Assembly (NCBI RefSeq): GCF_900107835.1
Contig: NZ_FNRG01000023.1
Span: 1 to 64,000 of the forward strand
Reading direction: 5' to 3'
Length of the DNA: 64,000 nucleotides
Source: Oribacterium sp. KHPX15
GTDB lineage: Bacteria > Bacillota > Clostridia > Lachnospirales > Lachnospiraceae
Positions 1-8,551 of this stretch are shown here, one piece after another (the first letter of the stretch is position 1; every line of letters begins with the position of its first letter). The notes beneath the pieces were generated by a model. It saw only the letters and a list, made by a program, of their open reading frames with translations, was not told the origin of the DNA and did not search any database. A program made the translations under genes and the position numbers.

Positions 1-904
1 TTGCTCTTAGTCCGACGTTTCCTATGTAGTAAATATTGATTGCTGCTCCCACAAGTACAAATAATAATACTTCAGCCGCTACCCAGAGCTTTTCATATTT
101 TTTTGACAGTCTTTCCGCAACGATCTTTCGTTTCTTCTGCAGTCCTATTCCGATAAACATTATCGAAATAAGTGCAGAGAAGGTTATCGGTGTATGCATT
201 GAGTCTTCCATGTAAACAAGAATGAAAGATATGCATAGAATGATCAGTACCTTTATGGTGTCACGAATATGAACGTTTTTAAAATAAAATGCCAGAGCCG
301 AACCTATCAGGAGTCCAATGATTATGCCAAGAAATATTGATACAGGAATGTTTACGAAACTTGTCAGTGAAATCCCCTGTCCCTGAGCCATGCCTAAAAA
401 TGTCGAAAAAAGTACTATAACGTAAACGTCATCAACAGATGCCCCCGCCAGGATGAGCTGAGGGATACCTTCTTCTGTTCCATAACCTTCATCCATCAGT
501 TTTACCATTCTGGGGACGACAACAGCAGGTGATACAGCAGCAAGCACAGAACCGAGAATTGCAGCGTCAAGAAGAGGTAGTCCGAGCAATCCGGGAGCAA
601 GAATAAGCATTCCTATGAGCTCACATGTTGCAGGCACAAAGCACATCAGAAAAGCAGGTCTTCCGAGTTTTTTCAGTCCTGATACATCGAGGCCGAGTCC
701 TGCTCTTGTCAGGATTATGATGAGAGCTATTTTCCGAAGATCAGAAGATATCCCAAGAATGCTTCCATCTATAAGATTCAGTACATAGGGTCCCAGCAGA
801 ATGCCTGTTATCAGTAATCCAATAAGACTTGGAAGCTTTAGTTTCCTGCAAATAAAACCAAGAGACATTCCTAAAATAAAAATAAGCGAAATACTGAGTA
901 ACAT
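1..904 (-). CDS. Cation/proton antiporter (CPA-type), 3' end outside window
   Basis: The reading frame starts at an ATG behind AGGAGGGTTAGGGTTTT and stays open to the window edge, about 301 codons. The translation opens MLLSISLIFILGMSLGF and consists of alternating hydrophobic segments with the layout of CPA-family sodium/proton exchangers: ITGILLGPYVL near residue 40, a LTRAGLGLD segment near 75, and GASVDDVYVIVLF near 150, where the Asp pair is the expected ion-binding site of the family. It should exchange protons for Na+ or K+ across the membrane. A fluoride riboswitch with a terminator lies directly upstream, so the protein is probably made during fluoride stress. Exact substrate and C-terminal domains cannot be seen. 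Confidence 0.85.
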   Translation of the reverse strand, partial: MLLSISLIFILGMSLGFICRKLKLPSLIGLLITGILLGPYVLNLIDGSILGISSDLRKIALIIILTRAGLGLDVSGLKKLGRPAFLMCFVPATCELIGMLILAPGLLGLPLLDAAILGSVLAAVSPAVVVPRMVKLMDEGYGTEEGIPQLILAGASVDDVYVIVLFSTFLGMAQGQGISLTSFVNIPVSIFLGIIIGLLIGSALAFYFKNVHIRDTIKVLIILCISFILVYMEDSMHTPITFSALISIMFIGIGLQKKRKIVAERLSKKYEKLWVAAEVLLFVLVGAAINIYYIGNVGLRA

Positions 905-929
905 AAAACCCTAACCCTCCTGTGATATC

Positions 930-1026
930 AAAAAAGCTGACAACTACTGCGTGAATAAACGCAGAAGTCATCAGCTATAGTAAGCGGTTCAAGTAATTTT
1001 ACTTAGGGAGAACTTCATTCCCTTGC
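930..1026 (-). promoter_or_regulatory. Fluoride riboswitch (crcB type) with overlapping terminator
   Basis: On the minus strand the leader contains GGGAATGAAGTTCTCCC, then AACCGCTT, then GCTGATGACTTCTGC, which match in order the conserved loop, pseudoknot and 3' helix segments of the fluoride (crcB) riboswitch class. The 3' segment is also the left arm of a long hairpin (935-976) ending in six U residues, a layout in which fluoride binding would prevent termination. It sits about 25 nt before the antiporter start. Identification is from remembered consensus, not a covariance search. Confidence 0.87.
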
Positions 1027-1033
1027 TTGTTTT

Positions 1034-1062
1034 AATATAGCATATGGGATATATTAAAGCAA
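1034..1062 (-). promoter_or_regulatory. Promoter of the riboswitch-antiporter transcript
   Basis: TTGCTT and TATATT are separated by exactly 17 nt, and the predicted start point falls just before the riboswitch. It is a housekeeping-type promoter, unlike the CATAATTA elements used by most nearby genes. Confidence 0.6.
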
Positions 1063-1084
1063 TAATGTTCACAGTGACAGTCCG

Positions 1085-4000
1085 TTAAATCTTATTCTTT
1101 TCAGGCTTCAGGAATCCATAGACCGCTGTGATAAACACAGCAGCGCTCAAAAGAGTTGTCATACTTCTATTCTCGCCGGTCTTGGGAGTCCTTCTTGCTG
1201 CAAGAACTCTTACGTTCTGAGGAACATCAGCTGTAATAGGAGTATCCACTTGTGTAGTGACAAGATCAGGTGTCTCTGCTCTTTTGTTGAACTCAAGTCC
1301 TCGGCCTATTACATAGCTTCCGCCGCCACCTCCTGAATGACTGTCGCTTGACTTATGAGATGTAGGAGTCTCTGTTTTTTTCTCTTCCTTTTGAGCCTCA
1401 GTTTCTTGCTGAGTCTCTTTAGGAACTTCTGTTTCCGGCTGTGTCTCTTCGGGCGTGCCTTCCATTACTGTTTCTTCCGGCTCTCTCTTATCCTTCATTG
1501 TAACGGTTACTACGGATTTACCGGATGATACCTTGAATTCAACCTTTTCTGCTACAAGGTAGCCGTCAGGAGCTGTAATCTCTATGAGGTAATAGGTACC
1601 GTCCGGAAGATCTTCAATCTCGTGAGGTTCTTCTTCAGATATCCAGCTGTCGATCTCGTTTCCTTCTGAGTCTTCAATCATCAGTTCTGCACCAGGCAGC
1701 TCATCGCTGGTGGTAAAGTCTTTCTTATGGAGAACAACCTTTGTCTTCTCAGGTTTCTCTTCCGGTTCTTCTTTCTTAGTGGGAGCATCCTTCATTACTA
1801 TTGTCTGTGCTTCACCTTCGACAACAGTAAATTCGATGGACTCTGCTATCTCGTAACCGTCGGGAGCCGTAACTTCTTCAAGTATGTACTTTCCGTCTTT
1901 GAGTTTCTTAATTACATGAGGTTTCTCTGTAGAAGTCCATGATTCAACCTCTTCCCCATCTTCGTTTGTGATCTTAAGCTTTGCTCCGGGGAGTTCTTTA
2001 CCGTTTGTAATATCTGTCTTACGGATTGAAATCTCTGATGATGATGCAATCTCTTCTTTAAGAGGTGCATCATACATGATGACGCTTTCGGCAACCTTTC
2101 CGTCGACAACCTCAAACTTAATGTCCTCTGCAAGATCATAACCTTCAGGTGCAGTTATTTCTTCAAGTGTGTAGAATCCGTCCTTAAGATTCTTCATGAT
2201 GTGTGGCGTTTTCTTTGAGGTCCAGCTCTCTACTACTTCGCCATCCTCGTCATAGAGTGTAAGCTCCGCTCCCGGGAGCTCCTTACCGTTAGTGATATCC
2301 TGCTTTGAGATAGGAATTTCAGAGGATGTTGCAATCTTTTCAATCTTCTCATCGTACATCACAACTTCTTTCTTTACTTTTCCGTCTTTAACTTCGAAAG
2401 TCACGTCTTCGGCAACGCTATAATCTTCCGGTGCGATGGATTCAACAAGCTTGTATGTTCCGTCCGGAAGGTCGTATACAAGGTGAGGTTCTTCGTCGGA
2501 TATCCATGAATCTATTTCGTTTTCATCCTCGTCATAGAGCACAAGGAATGCACCGCTAAGTTCTTCCTTTGTTGTGGCATCCTTCTTTGAGATCGGGATT
2601 TCGTTATATACTTCCTCTTCCTCTTTTTCCTTTACAGTAAGAGTGTGCTCTACTGTGGTTGTTGATGAAGTAAGTACGTTCTGGTGTTTTGAATCAGTTA
2701 CATAGAAGCTGAGTGCAACGTCTTCAGTTGTGAATTTAATCTCTGTAGGCTCAGAATCGCTTATAAAACAGATCTTTGTGCCTGTTGAGAATTCATCACT
2801 TCCGCTTACCGTAATGCCCTCGGTTGTGAGCTTAAGCGTGTGATCAGCATCATCAGAAGCTGTCACAGTTACTTCATTTGACATATATGTGCCGTCATCC
2901 TGAAGTGAGAATACGATATCCTCATCCGCATTGAATGATACATTTCCGCTTTCTGCAGTATCATTCTGAATGGCGCTGAGAAGTGAATTTCTGTAAGCCG
3001 CCACCTTTGCTTCGGTAAAGACATATCCGTCAATGCCCTTTGTCTCTGATGGTTCATGTGCACCATTTGTAATGAACCTATATAAAAGGCTTGATACAAC
3101 ATTAAGAGCCGCATCACCATTCTCAAATGAACCTTTTACAGAATCATAGCTTATACCGAATACATCTTCAAAAAGCCCAGTCTGGTCATTGGGAACACCG
3201 TAGTACATGAGTTTCTTCACATTGTTATACTGGCTTTCAGAAAGTCCACTTGTTGAAAGGGTGTATCCGTTCTTGTTATTAACTCGTCCAGGCATCCATC
3301 TGTCATAGTTATAACAGAAGCCTATCTCATCATTTACATAGAAAACAGCTTCGCCCTGATCGTAGAATGAGAACACTACATCCTTAATCATCTCATCCGG
3401 AAGATTACCACGGATGTCTTTATACTGGGAGATACTTGTGAAAGCAAATGGAGAAATACTTGTATATCCTGATACATCTACGCTTGAATCCGCATATTCT
3501 GAGAATTTGATGATACGGCCATTCTTTGAAAGGATCGAACCGTCATAGTTTGTCTGAAATGCTCCTGATGCCATAAAACTTCCAACTTTTGCGCCGTATA
3601 GGATATCAGAGCTTTCAGCAACATCAGCCGCAGCATTTGTGACATCATTTGTTAAGACAAGTGTATCTATGCTTGTTCCCGCAAAGGTAAGTGGATATAC
3701 CGTTGCAACCCTGTTAAGATTCAGGGTTGCAAATTCCGCATCATCAGCGCTAATCACCATAGTTGTGTAATCCGGCATGACGAAATCCTGTCTGGGATTA
3801 CCGGAATAGTACTTAATGAGGGAATAATTATTATCGGATATATAGCCATAAAGACCTTCAGCCGCAGCCACGAATGAAGTATTGGTCTCGGGTACTATTA
3901 TGGTGCTTAATGCGTCGGCATATGTAAAAGCTGAGCTTGTAACGCCCCAAACATTGTCTCCAATGACAAGGGTACTCACATCATTGTTTCCAAGGAATGT

Positions 4001-4237
4001 TTTTGTTCCGTTTGGATCACCAAGGAATATTGTCTCTCCAAGGTCGTCCGGTATAACAAGCACTCCGTCTGCGGTGTCCCCTGATGTGATGCCTGTGACA
4101 TATGTGATGCCGTTATTTGAAACTGTCTTAATACTTCCTGAGTTATCGGCAATGGCCGTGAGTACAGTGTTTACAAGCACTGATACAGCTGCCAGGGCCG
4201 AAACACTTTTTCTGATCTTTTTTCCGAAGCGAATCAT
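1085..4237 (-). CDS. Sortase-anchored surface protein with four SpaA-type repeats
   Basis: 1050 residues. An N-terminal signal peptide (about 1-31, ending near AIA) is followed by a leucine-rich BspA-like stretch (about 35-230). A region around residues 290-390 resembles thioester adhesin domains; it holds a Cys in FCYNYDR, but I see no clear TQxxIW partner. Four SpaA/prealbumin-like repeats follow at about 546-916, each with an ISK or HKKD Lys and a later Glu in EITAPDGY or similar, the residues that form intramolecular isopeptide bonds in this family. An acidic low-complexity linker and Gly-rich stretch lead to a TPKTG sorting motif near residue 1016, a hydrophobic helix and a KPEKNK tail. 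The sortase B encoded near 39.7 kb is the likely anchor enzyme. It is probably a cell-wall adhesin or pilus-like stalk. Confidence 0.88.
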   Translation of the reverse strand: MIRFGKKIRKSVSALAAVSVLVNTVLTAIADNSGSIKTVSNNGITYVTGITSGDTADGVLVIPDDLGETIFLGDPNGTKTFLGNNDVSTLVIGDNVWGVTSSAFTYADALSTIIVPETNTSFVAAAEGLYGYISDNNYSLIKYYSGNPRQDFVMPDYTTMVISADDAEFATLNLNRVATVYPLTFAGTSIDTLVLTNDVTNAAADVAESSDILYGAKVGSFMASGAFQTNYDGSILSKNGRIIKFSEYADSSVDVSGYTSISPFAFTSISQYKDIRGNLPDEMIKDVVFSFYDQGEAVFYVNDEIGFCYNYDRWMPGRVNNKNGYTLSTSGLSESQYNNVKKLMYYGVPNDQTGLFEDVFGISYDSVKGSFENGDAALNVVSSLLYRFITNGAHEPSETKGIDGYVFTEAKVAAYRNSLLSAIQNDTAESGNVSFNADEDIVFSLQDDGTYMSNEVTVTASDDADHTLKLTTEGITVSGSDEFSTGTKICFISDSEPTEIKFTTEDVALSFYVTDSKHQNVLTSSTTTVEHTLTVKEKEEEEVYNEIPISKKDATTKEELSGAFLVLYDEDENEIDSWISDEEPHLVYDLPDGTYKLVESIAPEDYSVAEDVTFEVKDGKVKKEVVMYDEKIEKIATSSEIPISKQDITNGKELPGAELTLYDEDGEVVESWTSKKTPHIMKNLKDGFYTLEEITAPEGYDLAEDIKFEVVDGKVAESVIMYDAPLKEEIASSSEISIRKTDITNGKELPGAKLKITNEDGEEVESWTSTEKPHVIKKLKDGKYILEEVTAPDGYEIAESIEFTVVEGEAQTIVMKDAPTKKEEPEEKPEKTKVVLHKKDFTTSDELPGAELMIEDSEGNEIDSWISEEEPHEIEDLPDGTYYLIEITAPDGYLVAEKVEFKVSSGKSVVTVTMKDKREPEETVMEGTPEETQPETEVPKETQQETEAQKEEKKTETPTSHKSSDSHSGGGGGSYVIGRGLEFNKRAETPDLVTTQVDTPITADVPQNVRVLAARRTPKTGENRSMTTLLSAAVFITAVYGFLKPEKNKI

Positions 4238-4282
4238 ATCGCTGTCTCCCTTCCTGTTTTATGTTATTTCTTACTGATAAAA

Positions 4283-4313
4283 CAATTATGGAAGGGGATT
4301 TTTCAGATAAGGG
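4283..4313 (-). promoter_or_regulatory. CATAATTA-class promoter, copy 1 (surface protein)
   Basis: TTATCTGAAAAATCCCC runs into TTC and CATAATTG. The core lies 46 nt upstream of the start codon. It is almost identical to the copy before parM. Confidence 0.7.
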
Positions 4314-4437
4314 TGAATTTATGGATTTTGAAGTATTTAATGAGGATTTTTGAAAAAATGCAGGATGTATTTGCGGAATGTACACTCGTACTCTCCGCAA
4401 ATCTGTTTATATAATGATGATGTAGTTTGTCTGGCGA

Positions 4438-5028
4438 TTATCTGTAACGTCTAACATGTGTCTTTGCCTTTAGCATAATATCAATCAATCTATAGTTTCC
4501 TATTCCGACAAATTCAATGACAGGCTCTGCTATGAAAAAATCGGACGCCTTACAGTTATCATAAATATCATCGAAATCACAGCATTCTTCCTGAATCTTT
4601 AAAAAGTCCTGATCAGACAATACTATTGAAAATGAGTTTTCCAAATAATTTCTGATAGCCGCAAACATCAACTCAGAACCAAGCTCGATGGTCAAATAAC
4701 TAAGGTCATCTCCATAAGTAGGATAACTCCATCCCATCCCACTCATATGCGTTGATTTTTTGCCTCCAGTGTACTCATTTTCAAGAAAATCTGTTACTGT
4801 CTGGTCTAAAGATACATAACCATCTTCAACCAGGATACCCGAGTGGTCGTACTTATTGCCATCAGATTTCCATACATAGTGTTCTACTGGAGATTCAATA
4901 TATTTTCGTATTTCCCGAATCAGCTGAGCACGGATAAAGTTTTTGCGTTCTTCAAAAAAACTGTTAACATATTCGGCAATTTCTTCTACGTGGGTATTTA
5001 TATGCTCGATATATAGTGAGTTTTCCAT
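4438..5028 (-). CDS. Hypothetical protein, 196 aa
   Basis: Starts at an ATG preceded by GAGGTAATAAAGGAT. I do not recognise the family. It has no signal peptide or membrane segment. The N-terminal half is charged and probably helical (EEIAEYVNSFFEERKN). The middle carries YDHSGILVEDG and GGKKSTHMSGMGW, and the C-terminal third has a Cys pair ECCDFDD. It stands alone between the surface protein promoter and the broken vapC. No CATAATTA element precedes it, which suggests it is not part of that regulon. Confidence 0.6.
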   Translation of the reverse strand: MENSLYIEHINTHVEEIAEYVNSFFEERKNFIRAQLIREIRKYIESPVEHYVWKSDGNKYDHSGILVEDGYVSLDQTVTDFLENEYTGGKKSTHMSGMGWSYPTYGDDLSYLTIELGSELMFAAIRNYLENSFSIVLSDQDFLKIQEECCDFDDIYDNCKASDFFIAEPVIEFVGIGNYRLIDIMLKAKTHVRRYR

Positions 5029-5230
5029 ATCCTTTATTACCTCTTTTGCACATTTTTGAAGTATCTTGGATATGTGTCTACTGCTTCTGTTGATACCTCA
5101 ATAGCATTAATTCGCCGTACATTTGGATTCAATTAGTCTTAATATGCTTAATATAATAGCAAACATATATTTGGGTGTCAATATCAGAACGGCACATTAT
5201 TTGCCTAATATATTAAATCTATCATTCAAT

Positions 5231-5624
5231 CTAATTCTTAATCTTTAGGCCTTCAACCCTGGAAAATTCTCTGACATTGTTTGTTACCAAAGTGTAAGCA
5301 AGCGACTGGGCATGGTCTTCTATCATCATGTCGAGAGAACCTATCGGGGTTCCTTTTTTCTCAAGATCAGCTCTGATTTTTCCATAGTAATTTGTGGCAT
5401 CGACATCAAAATCCATTATTTCAATATTTGCAAGCATAAGGGAAAATGCCAGACTGTTCTTCTCAACAGCTGTGCTCTTTTTCTACATCATGTACCAATT
5501 CTGCATATGTTACAGATGAAATACAGATTTCGGATGATTTATGTTTCTGTAACTCCTGAAATAATTTCTCCGGTTTATGCTTGATCGCATAAAAGCAAAT
5601 GTTGGTGTCCAACATATATCTCAT
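5231..5624 (-). pseudogene. vapC: VapC-type PIN-domain toxin, broken by a frameshift
   Basis: Two frames together give a PIN domain. The first part, from the ATG at 5624, reads MRYMLDTNICFYAIKHKP and continues to CISSVTYAELVHDVEKEHSC before a stop. The second frame resumes as NSLAFSLMLANIEIMDF, then DMMIEDHAQSLAYTLVTNNVREFSRV. The acidic residues D (LDTN), E (AEL), D (SLDMMI) and the TNNVREF signature are all VapC-like. One extra base after GTAGAAAAA explains the break. The ribonuclease toxin should be inactive unless slippage on the A-run restores the frame. Confidence 0.8.
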
Positions 5625-5698
5625 AAATCTTCACGCTCCTGTCCTGTGATTAGGTATATATCGTGGTATATACCAAAGCAAGCATCATCATAAAACTC
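5621..5698 (-). pseudogene. VapB-like antitoxin remnant (C-terminal about 25 codons)
   Basis: Directly upstream of vapC and overlapping it as ATGA is an open stretch reading FYDDACFGIYHDIYLITGQ and ending EREDL, in the position and overlap typical of VapB antitoxins. It is cut off by a stop and then by the terminator of the next gene, so only the toxin-binding tail remains. Confidence 0.45.
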
Positions 5699-5720
5699 TT
5701 ATGAAATTCCTTTTTTTCAC

Positions 5721-5747
5721 AAAAAAACAGCCACGCATGTGTGGCTG
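5721..5747 (-). terminator. Terminator after the 155-aa gene
   Basis: CAGCCAC-loop-GTGGCTG stem followed by seven U residues on the minus strand. Confidence 0.8.
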
Positions 5748-5779
5748 TATCACGCGTTAATCAGGAGAATTATACGCTC

Positions 5780-6247
5780 TTATTCATCATCAAATTCATC
5801 TTCTATTAAATCCATGTCATCATCGTCGCCATCAGAATCAAAGTCATCATCAATGGTACCATCATCCTTCAAGTCATACATGGATTTGAATTCATCACCG
5901 AGATTTGAGCTTAGAGACTCCATTACTTCAAATTTTGCACGCTGCTTGTCTCCGTTTGGTACGGCAACCTCTCCGTTCATGATCTTTGCTATCTGAACTA
6001 TGCGGTTGTCCTTATCTGTGAACTCATATCCCATTGTTCTTGGAGCAAGTCCGTTCCATGCATAACCTTCCATATCTCTTCCGTCACCATCGTTGGCATC
6101 AATATAGCTTGCATATTTTGTTTTCTCATCGTCATCGTAAAGTGCAGCTACAAAAACAAAAGGGATTCTGGCCCTGTTACAAAGTATTCGGATTTCCTCA
6201 AGTTTGTTTTTGATGTGCTTTTCGAATTCTGTTCTCTTATCGTACAT
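5780..6247 (-). CDS. Hypothetical acidic-tail protein, 155 aa
   Basis: Starts MYDKRTEFEKHIKNKL and has a weak AAGAAG ribosome site. The core contains IPFVFVAALYDDDEKTKY and GYAWNGLAPRTMGYE. The last 35 residues are almost entirely Asp, Glu and Ser, as in proteins that mimic DNA or bind basic partners. It follows the partition pair on the same strand with about 120 nt between and ends in a strong terminator, so it may be cotranscribed with parM/parR. No family is recognised. Confidence 0.6.
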   Translation of the reverse strand: MYDKRTEFEKHIKNKLEEIRILCNRARIPFVFVAALYDDDEKTKYASYIDANDGDGRDMEGYAWNGLAPRTMGYEFTDKDNRIVQIAKIMNGEVAVPNGDKQRAKFEVMESLSSNLGDEFKSMYDLKDDGTIDDDFDSDGDDDDMDLIEDEFDDE

Positions 6248-6370
6248 AATACTTCTTTTTAACCCCCACTCATATTAAATCGCGTTTTATTTTACTCAGT
6301 GCACGTTCTCGCGTCAATATATGTCTGACACAACGAACACGCAGCATATAATTTTATATGTTGTTTCATG

Positions 6371-7243
6371 TTAACAATCCGAGTTAAAGAATACATCATA
6401 TATTTCTTGTGCTTCATCCTGGTCGAAATCAGTGCTCTTATTGTTTTCAGTAATGGTTTCTGTAACACTTGTGTTTGCTGTAGTAGCTGTTTTAGGTGAA
6501 TGTATAAGAGTATCATCATTATTTATACTTTCTCTGATTTCTTTCAGATATTCATCAAGCATTCTACGGCCTTCTTCCAGATAAGCCTCGCTGTGTTCAA
6601 CGTCTTCCTCTAAAGATTCATCGGAAACGATCTTCACATCTGCTTTAGGTTTTGAAGAATTATCTGAGAATTTACGCTTATCATTTGTTTCTTTACCCGA
6701 AACTAGTTGATAGATATGTGGAATATCAGATTTTGACACTGCTTTTTCATTTGTTAGTTCAATGATATTTTTAGTATCTATGTTAATCTCGACGTTCTGA
6801 CTTACAGTCTTGCCCTCTGTCTGATCGCAGAATGTGCTTTTTTCCCACCTTCTTTTTATTTTCTTCCCGCTTTCTTCCATAATATCCTTAGGAAAATCAA
6901 CATATCTTCCATCAGTGGTTTCGATTGGTTTTTTGTTATAGAATACATAGTCACGGAAAAGACATATGTGTTCCTTAAGGATGAATTTTAAACATTCATT
7001 GCGATATCCGGGTGTTATCCCATTAATATAGTCTATTAGTTCATCATCATTTATACCCAATGTAAAACGGGTTCTTATAGGACATTCTCCTTCTCTTTTT
7101 TGTGGCATACCGAACTGAAGAGGAATTTTCTTAAGTTCTGCATACAGCGCATCGAGAAATATACTTGCCGAAACATTATAATTAGTAAATAGTTCCACCA
7201 GAACATGGTCACCATTATCATGTAGTCTAATCGGTAGGTACAT
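6371..7243 (-). CDS. ParR-like partner of the actin-like partition ATPase
   Basis: About 290 residues, with an ATG that overlaps the parM stop as TAATG, so the two are translationally coupled. The N-terminal third (VSASIFLDALYAELKKI, then GYRNECLKFILKEH) could form a compact helical or ribbon-helix-helix DNA-binding domain. The middle and C-terminus are charged and rich in Ser, Thr and Glu, likely unstructured. Position directly downstream of parM is the usual place of the adaptor that binds centromere repeats and caps the filament. That role is inferred mainly from context. The alternative is an unrelated accessory protein. Confidence 0.5.
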   Translation of the reverse strand: MYLPIRLHDNGDHVLVELFTNYNVSASIFLDALYAELKKIPLQFGMPQKREGECPIRTRFTLGINDDELIDYINGITPGYRNECLKFILKEHICLFRDYVFYNKKPIETTDGRYVDFPKDIMEESGKKIKRRWEKSTFCDQTEGKTVSQNVEINIDTKNIIELTNEKAVSKSDIPHIYQLVSGKETNDKRKFSDNSSKPKADVKIVSDESLEEDVEHSEAYLEEGRRMLDEYLKEIRESINNDDTLIHSPKTATTANTSVTETITENNKSTDFDQDEAQEIYDVFFNSDC

Positions 7244-8433
7244 TAGGCACACCTTGCTTTCCTTTTCCGTTGTGCTGTTAATTGATTGAAGTAATATCCC
7301 CTGACATTAGAATATGTCATGCCGATGTTTGTGTTTTCATCTCCACGTATGAGTTTAATGTCCATTTCGGCAAAATACTCTCTAATGTAGGATTCCCATG
7401 CAGCTGCGGTTCCGCCTGTGATTACGATATACTTATAATTTGAGAAATCGAATGTATTTGTCACCTGTTCCATTGCCTCAGTGCATATTTCTCTACTGGC
7501 TTCCTGAAGTAAATCTGTAAAATCTTCGGACTTTATCACGGGTGGTCTTCCTTTGACTCTTTTACATACTCTTACTTTTCCGGTTTCAAGGCAGTTCTGC
7601 ATAGCAGAAGCCCTGAGCTTCACCCCGAATTTTTCTTTTATCTTTTCAGATGTTTTTTTAAGTACTGAATTCATTGAGAATTTTGTAAAAGATTCCTTAT
7701 TGGAAATGGATCTTTCGGTTATTTCAAAGAAGTCAAGTGTCCCATATCCGATATCAAGAATGGCTCCGTTTTCGGAAAATGTCTTGATAAGGCTGTCGAG
7801 ATTTCCATTATCGTCAACCATAAGGTTCATAAGAGTACCTTTTGGCTGTGACATTACATCAACGCAACCACTTGTAAGCTCGAAATCAAACTGTACATAC
7901 TGGCCGGTTTCTGCAACTTTAAGCGAAAATCTGTGCTTACCTACGAATGCATCCTTTATAAGCTCTGTATCCTCCTCGATGTATGCAGGTGGGAGTCCTG
8001 TCTGAATTGCAATGGTGCCATTAAGATCTTTTGGTTCACGGTATCCGTTATGAATAAGTGCGAGACCTATGGCTGTCTCCAAAGAGATTCTAAACATTGT
8101 GGTGTGATACCTGTATCTCGATACAAGCTCTCCATCACAATCATTGGTATCTGACTGGCTTACAAGCGCCTGGGCTGTTTTCCCAACTCGCCAGATGTGC
8201 TTTGTTTCTGCATCCCGATACAGTATTTCTTCAGGACTTAACGATCCGCTCAGCATTTCCGGATTTATTCCTAAATCCTTCGCATAATAAGGTGTGCAGA
8301 ATACCCCGCTCTCACAATATGTCTTAACTCCGGAGTAGCCTATATCCGTAGCAATGATAGTAACTCCTTCAACGGAAGGACTGTTAAGAGGTTTGAATTC
8401 TGTTCTTGTCTGGTACTCTTTTGCAGTAATCAT
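7243..8433 (-). CDS. parM: ParM-type actin-like plasmid segregation ATPase
   Basis: 396 residues with the actin-fold ATPase signatures in order: phosphate 1 motif TDIGYSGVK (about 29), phosphate 2 motif LDIGYGTLDFFEI (about 226), adenosine motif IVITGGTAAAW (about 340) and a final NVRGYYF helix. ParM/Alp proteins polymerise with ATP and push plasmid copies apart. Here that would serve inheritance of a low-copy replicon. The gene has its own CATAATTA-class promoter 46 nt upstream and is coupled to the parR-like gene. The start is chosen by GGGGATAACTACAT before ATG. Confidence 0.85.
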   Translation of the reverse strand: MITAKEYQTRTEFKPLNSPSVEGVTIIATDIGYSGVKTYCESGVFCTPYYAKDLGINPEMLSGSLSPEEILYRDAETKHIWRVGKTAQALVSQSDTNDCDGELVSRYRYHTTMFRISLETAIGLALIHNGYREPKDLNGTIAIQTGLPPAYIEEDTELIKDAFVGKHRFSLKVAETGQYVQFDFELTSGCVDVMSQPKGTLMNLMVDDNGNLDSLIKTFSENGAILDIGYGTLDFFEITERSISNKESFTKFSMNSVLKKTSEKIKEKFGVKLRASAMQNCLETGKVRVCKRVKGRPPVIKSEDFTDLLQEASREICTEAMEQVTNTFDFSNYKYIVITGGTAAAWESYIREYFAEMDIKLIRGDENTNIGMTYSNVRGYYFNQLTAQRKRKARCA

Positions 8434-8478
8434 ATGTAGTTATCCCCTTTCGATAAAAGATAAGCTTTTCTGATAATT

Positions 8479-8509
8479 TAATTATGGAAGGGGATTTTTC
8501 AGATAACAA
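8479..8509 (-). promoter_or_regulatory. CATAATTA-class promoter, copy 2 (parM)
   Basis: TTATCTGAAAAATCCCC, TTC and CATAATTA. It differs from copy 1 at one core base only. Confidence 0.7.
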
Positions 8510-8542
8510 AAATCCTTCCCATATTAGGGATATGAGAAGGAT
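8506..8542 (-). terminator. Terminator of the XRE-type regulator gene
   Basis: ATCCTTCTCATAT and ATATGGGAAGGAT pair around a short loop and are followed by UUUUUG. The hairpin abuts promoter copy 2, separating the regulator unit from parM. Confidence 0.75.
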
Positions 8543-8551
8543 TAAATTGTT

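Noticed and set aside
1727-1942. Plus-strand open frame opposite the surface protein gene
   Set aside because: It is the reverse reading of the SpaA repeats, with no ribosome site. Many similar antisense frames opposite large genes were discarded for the same reason.
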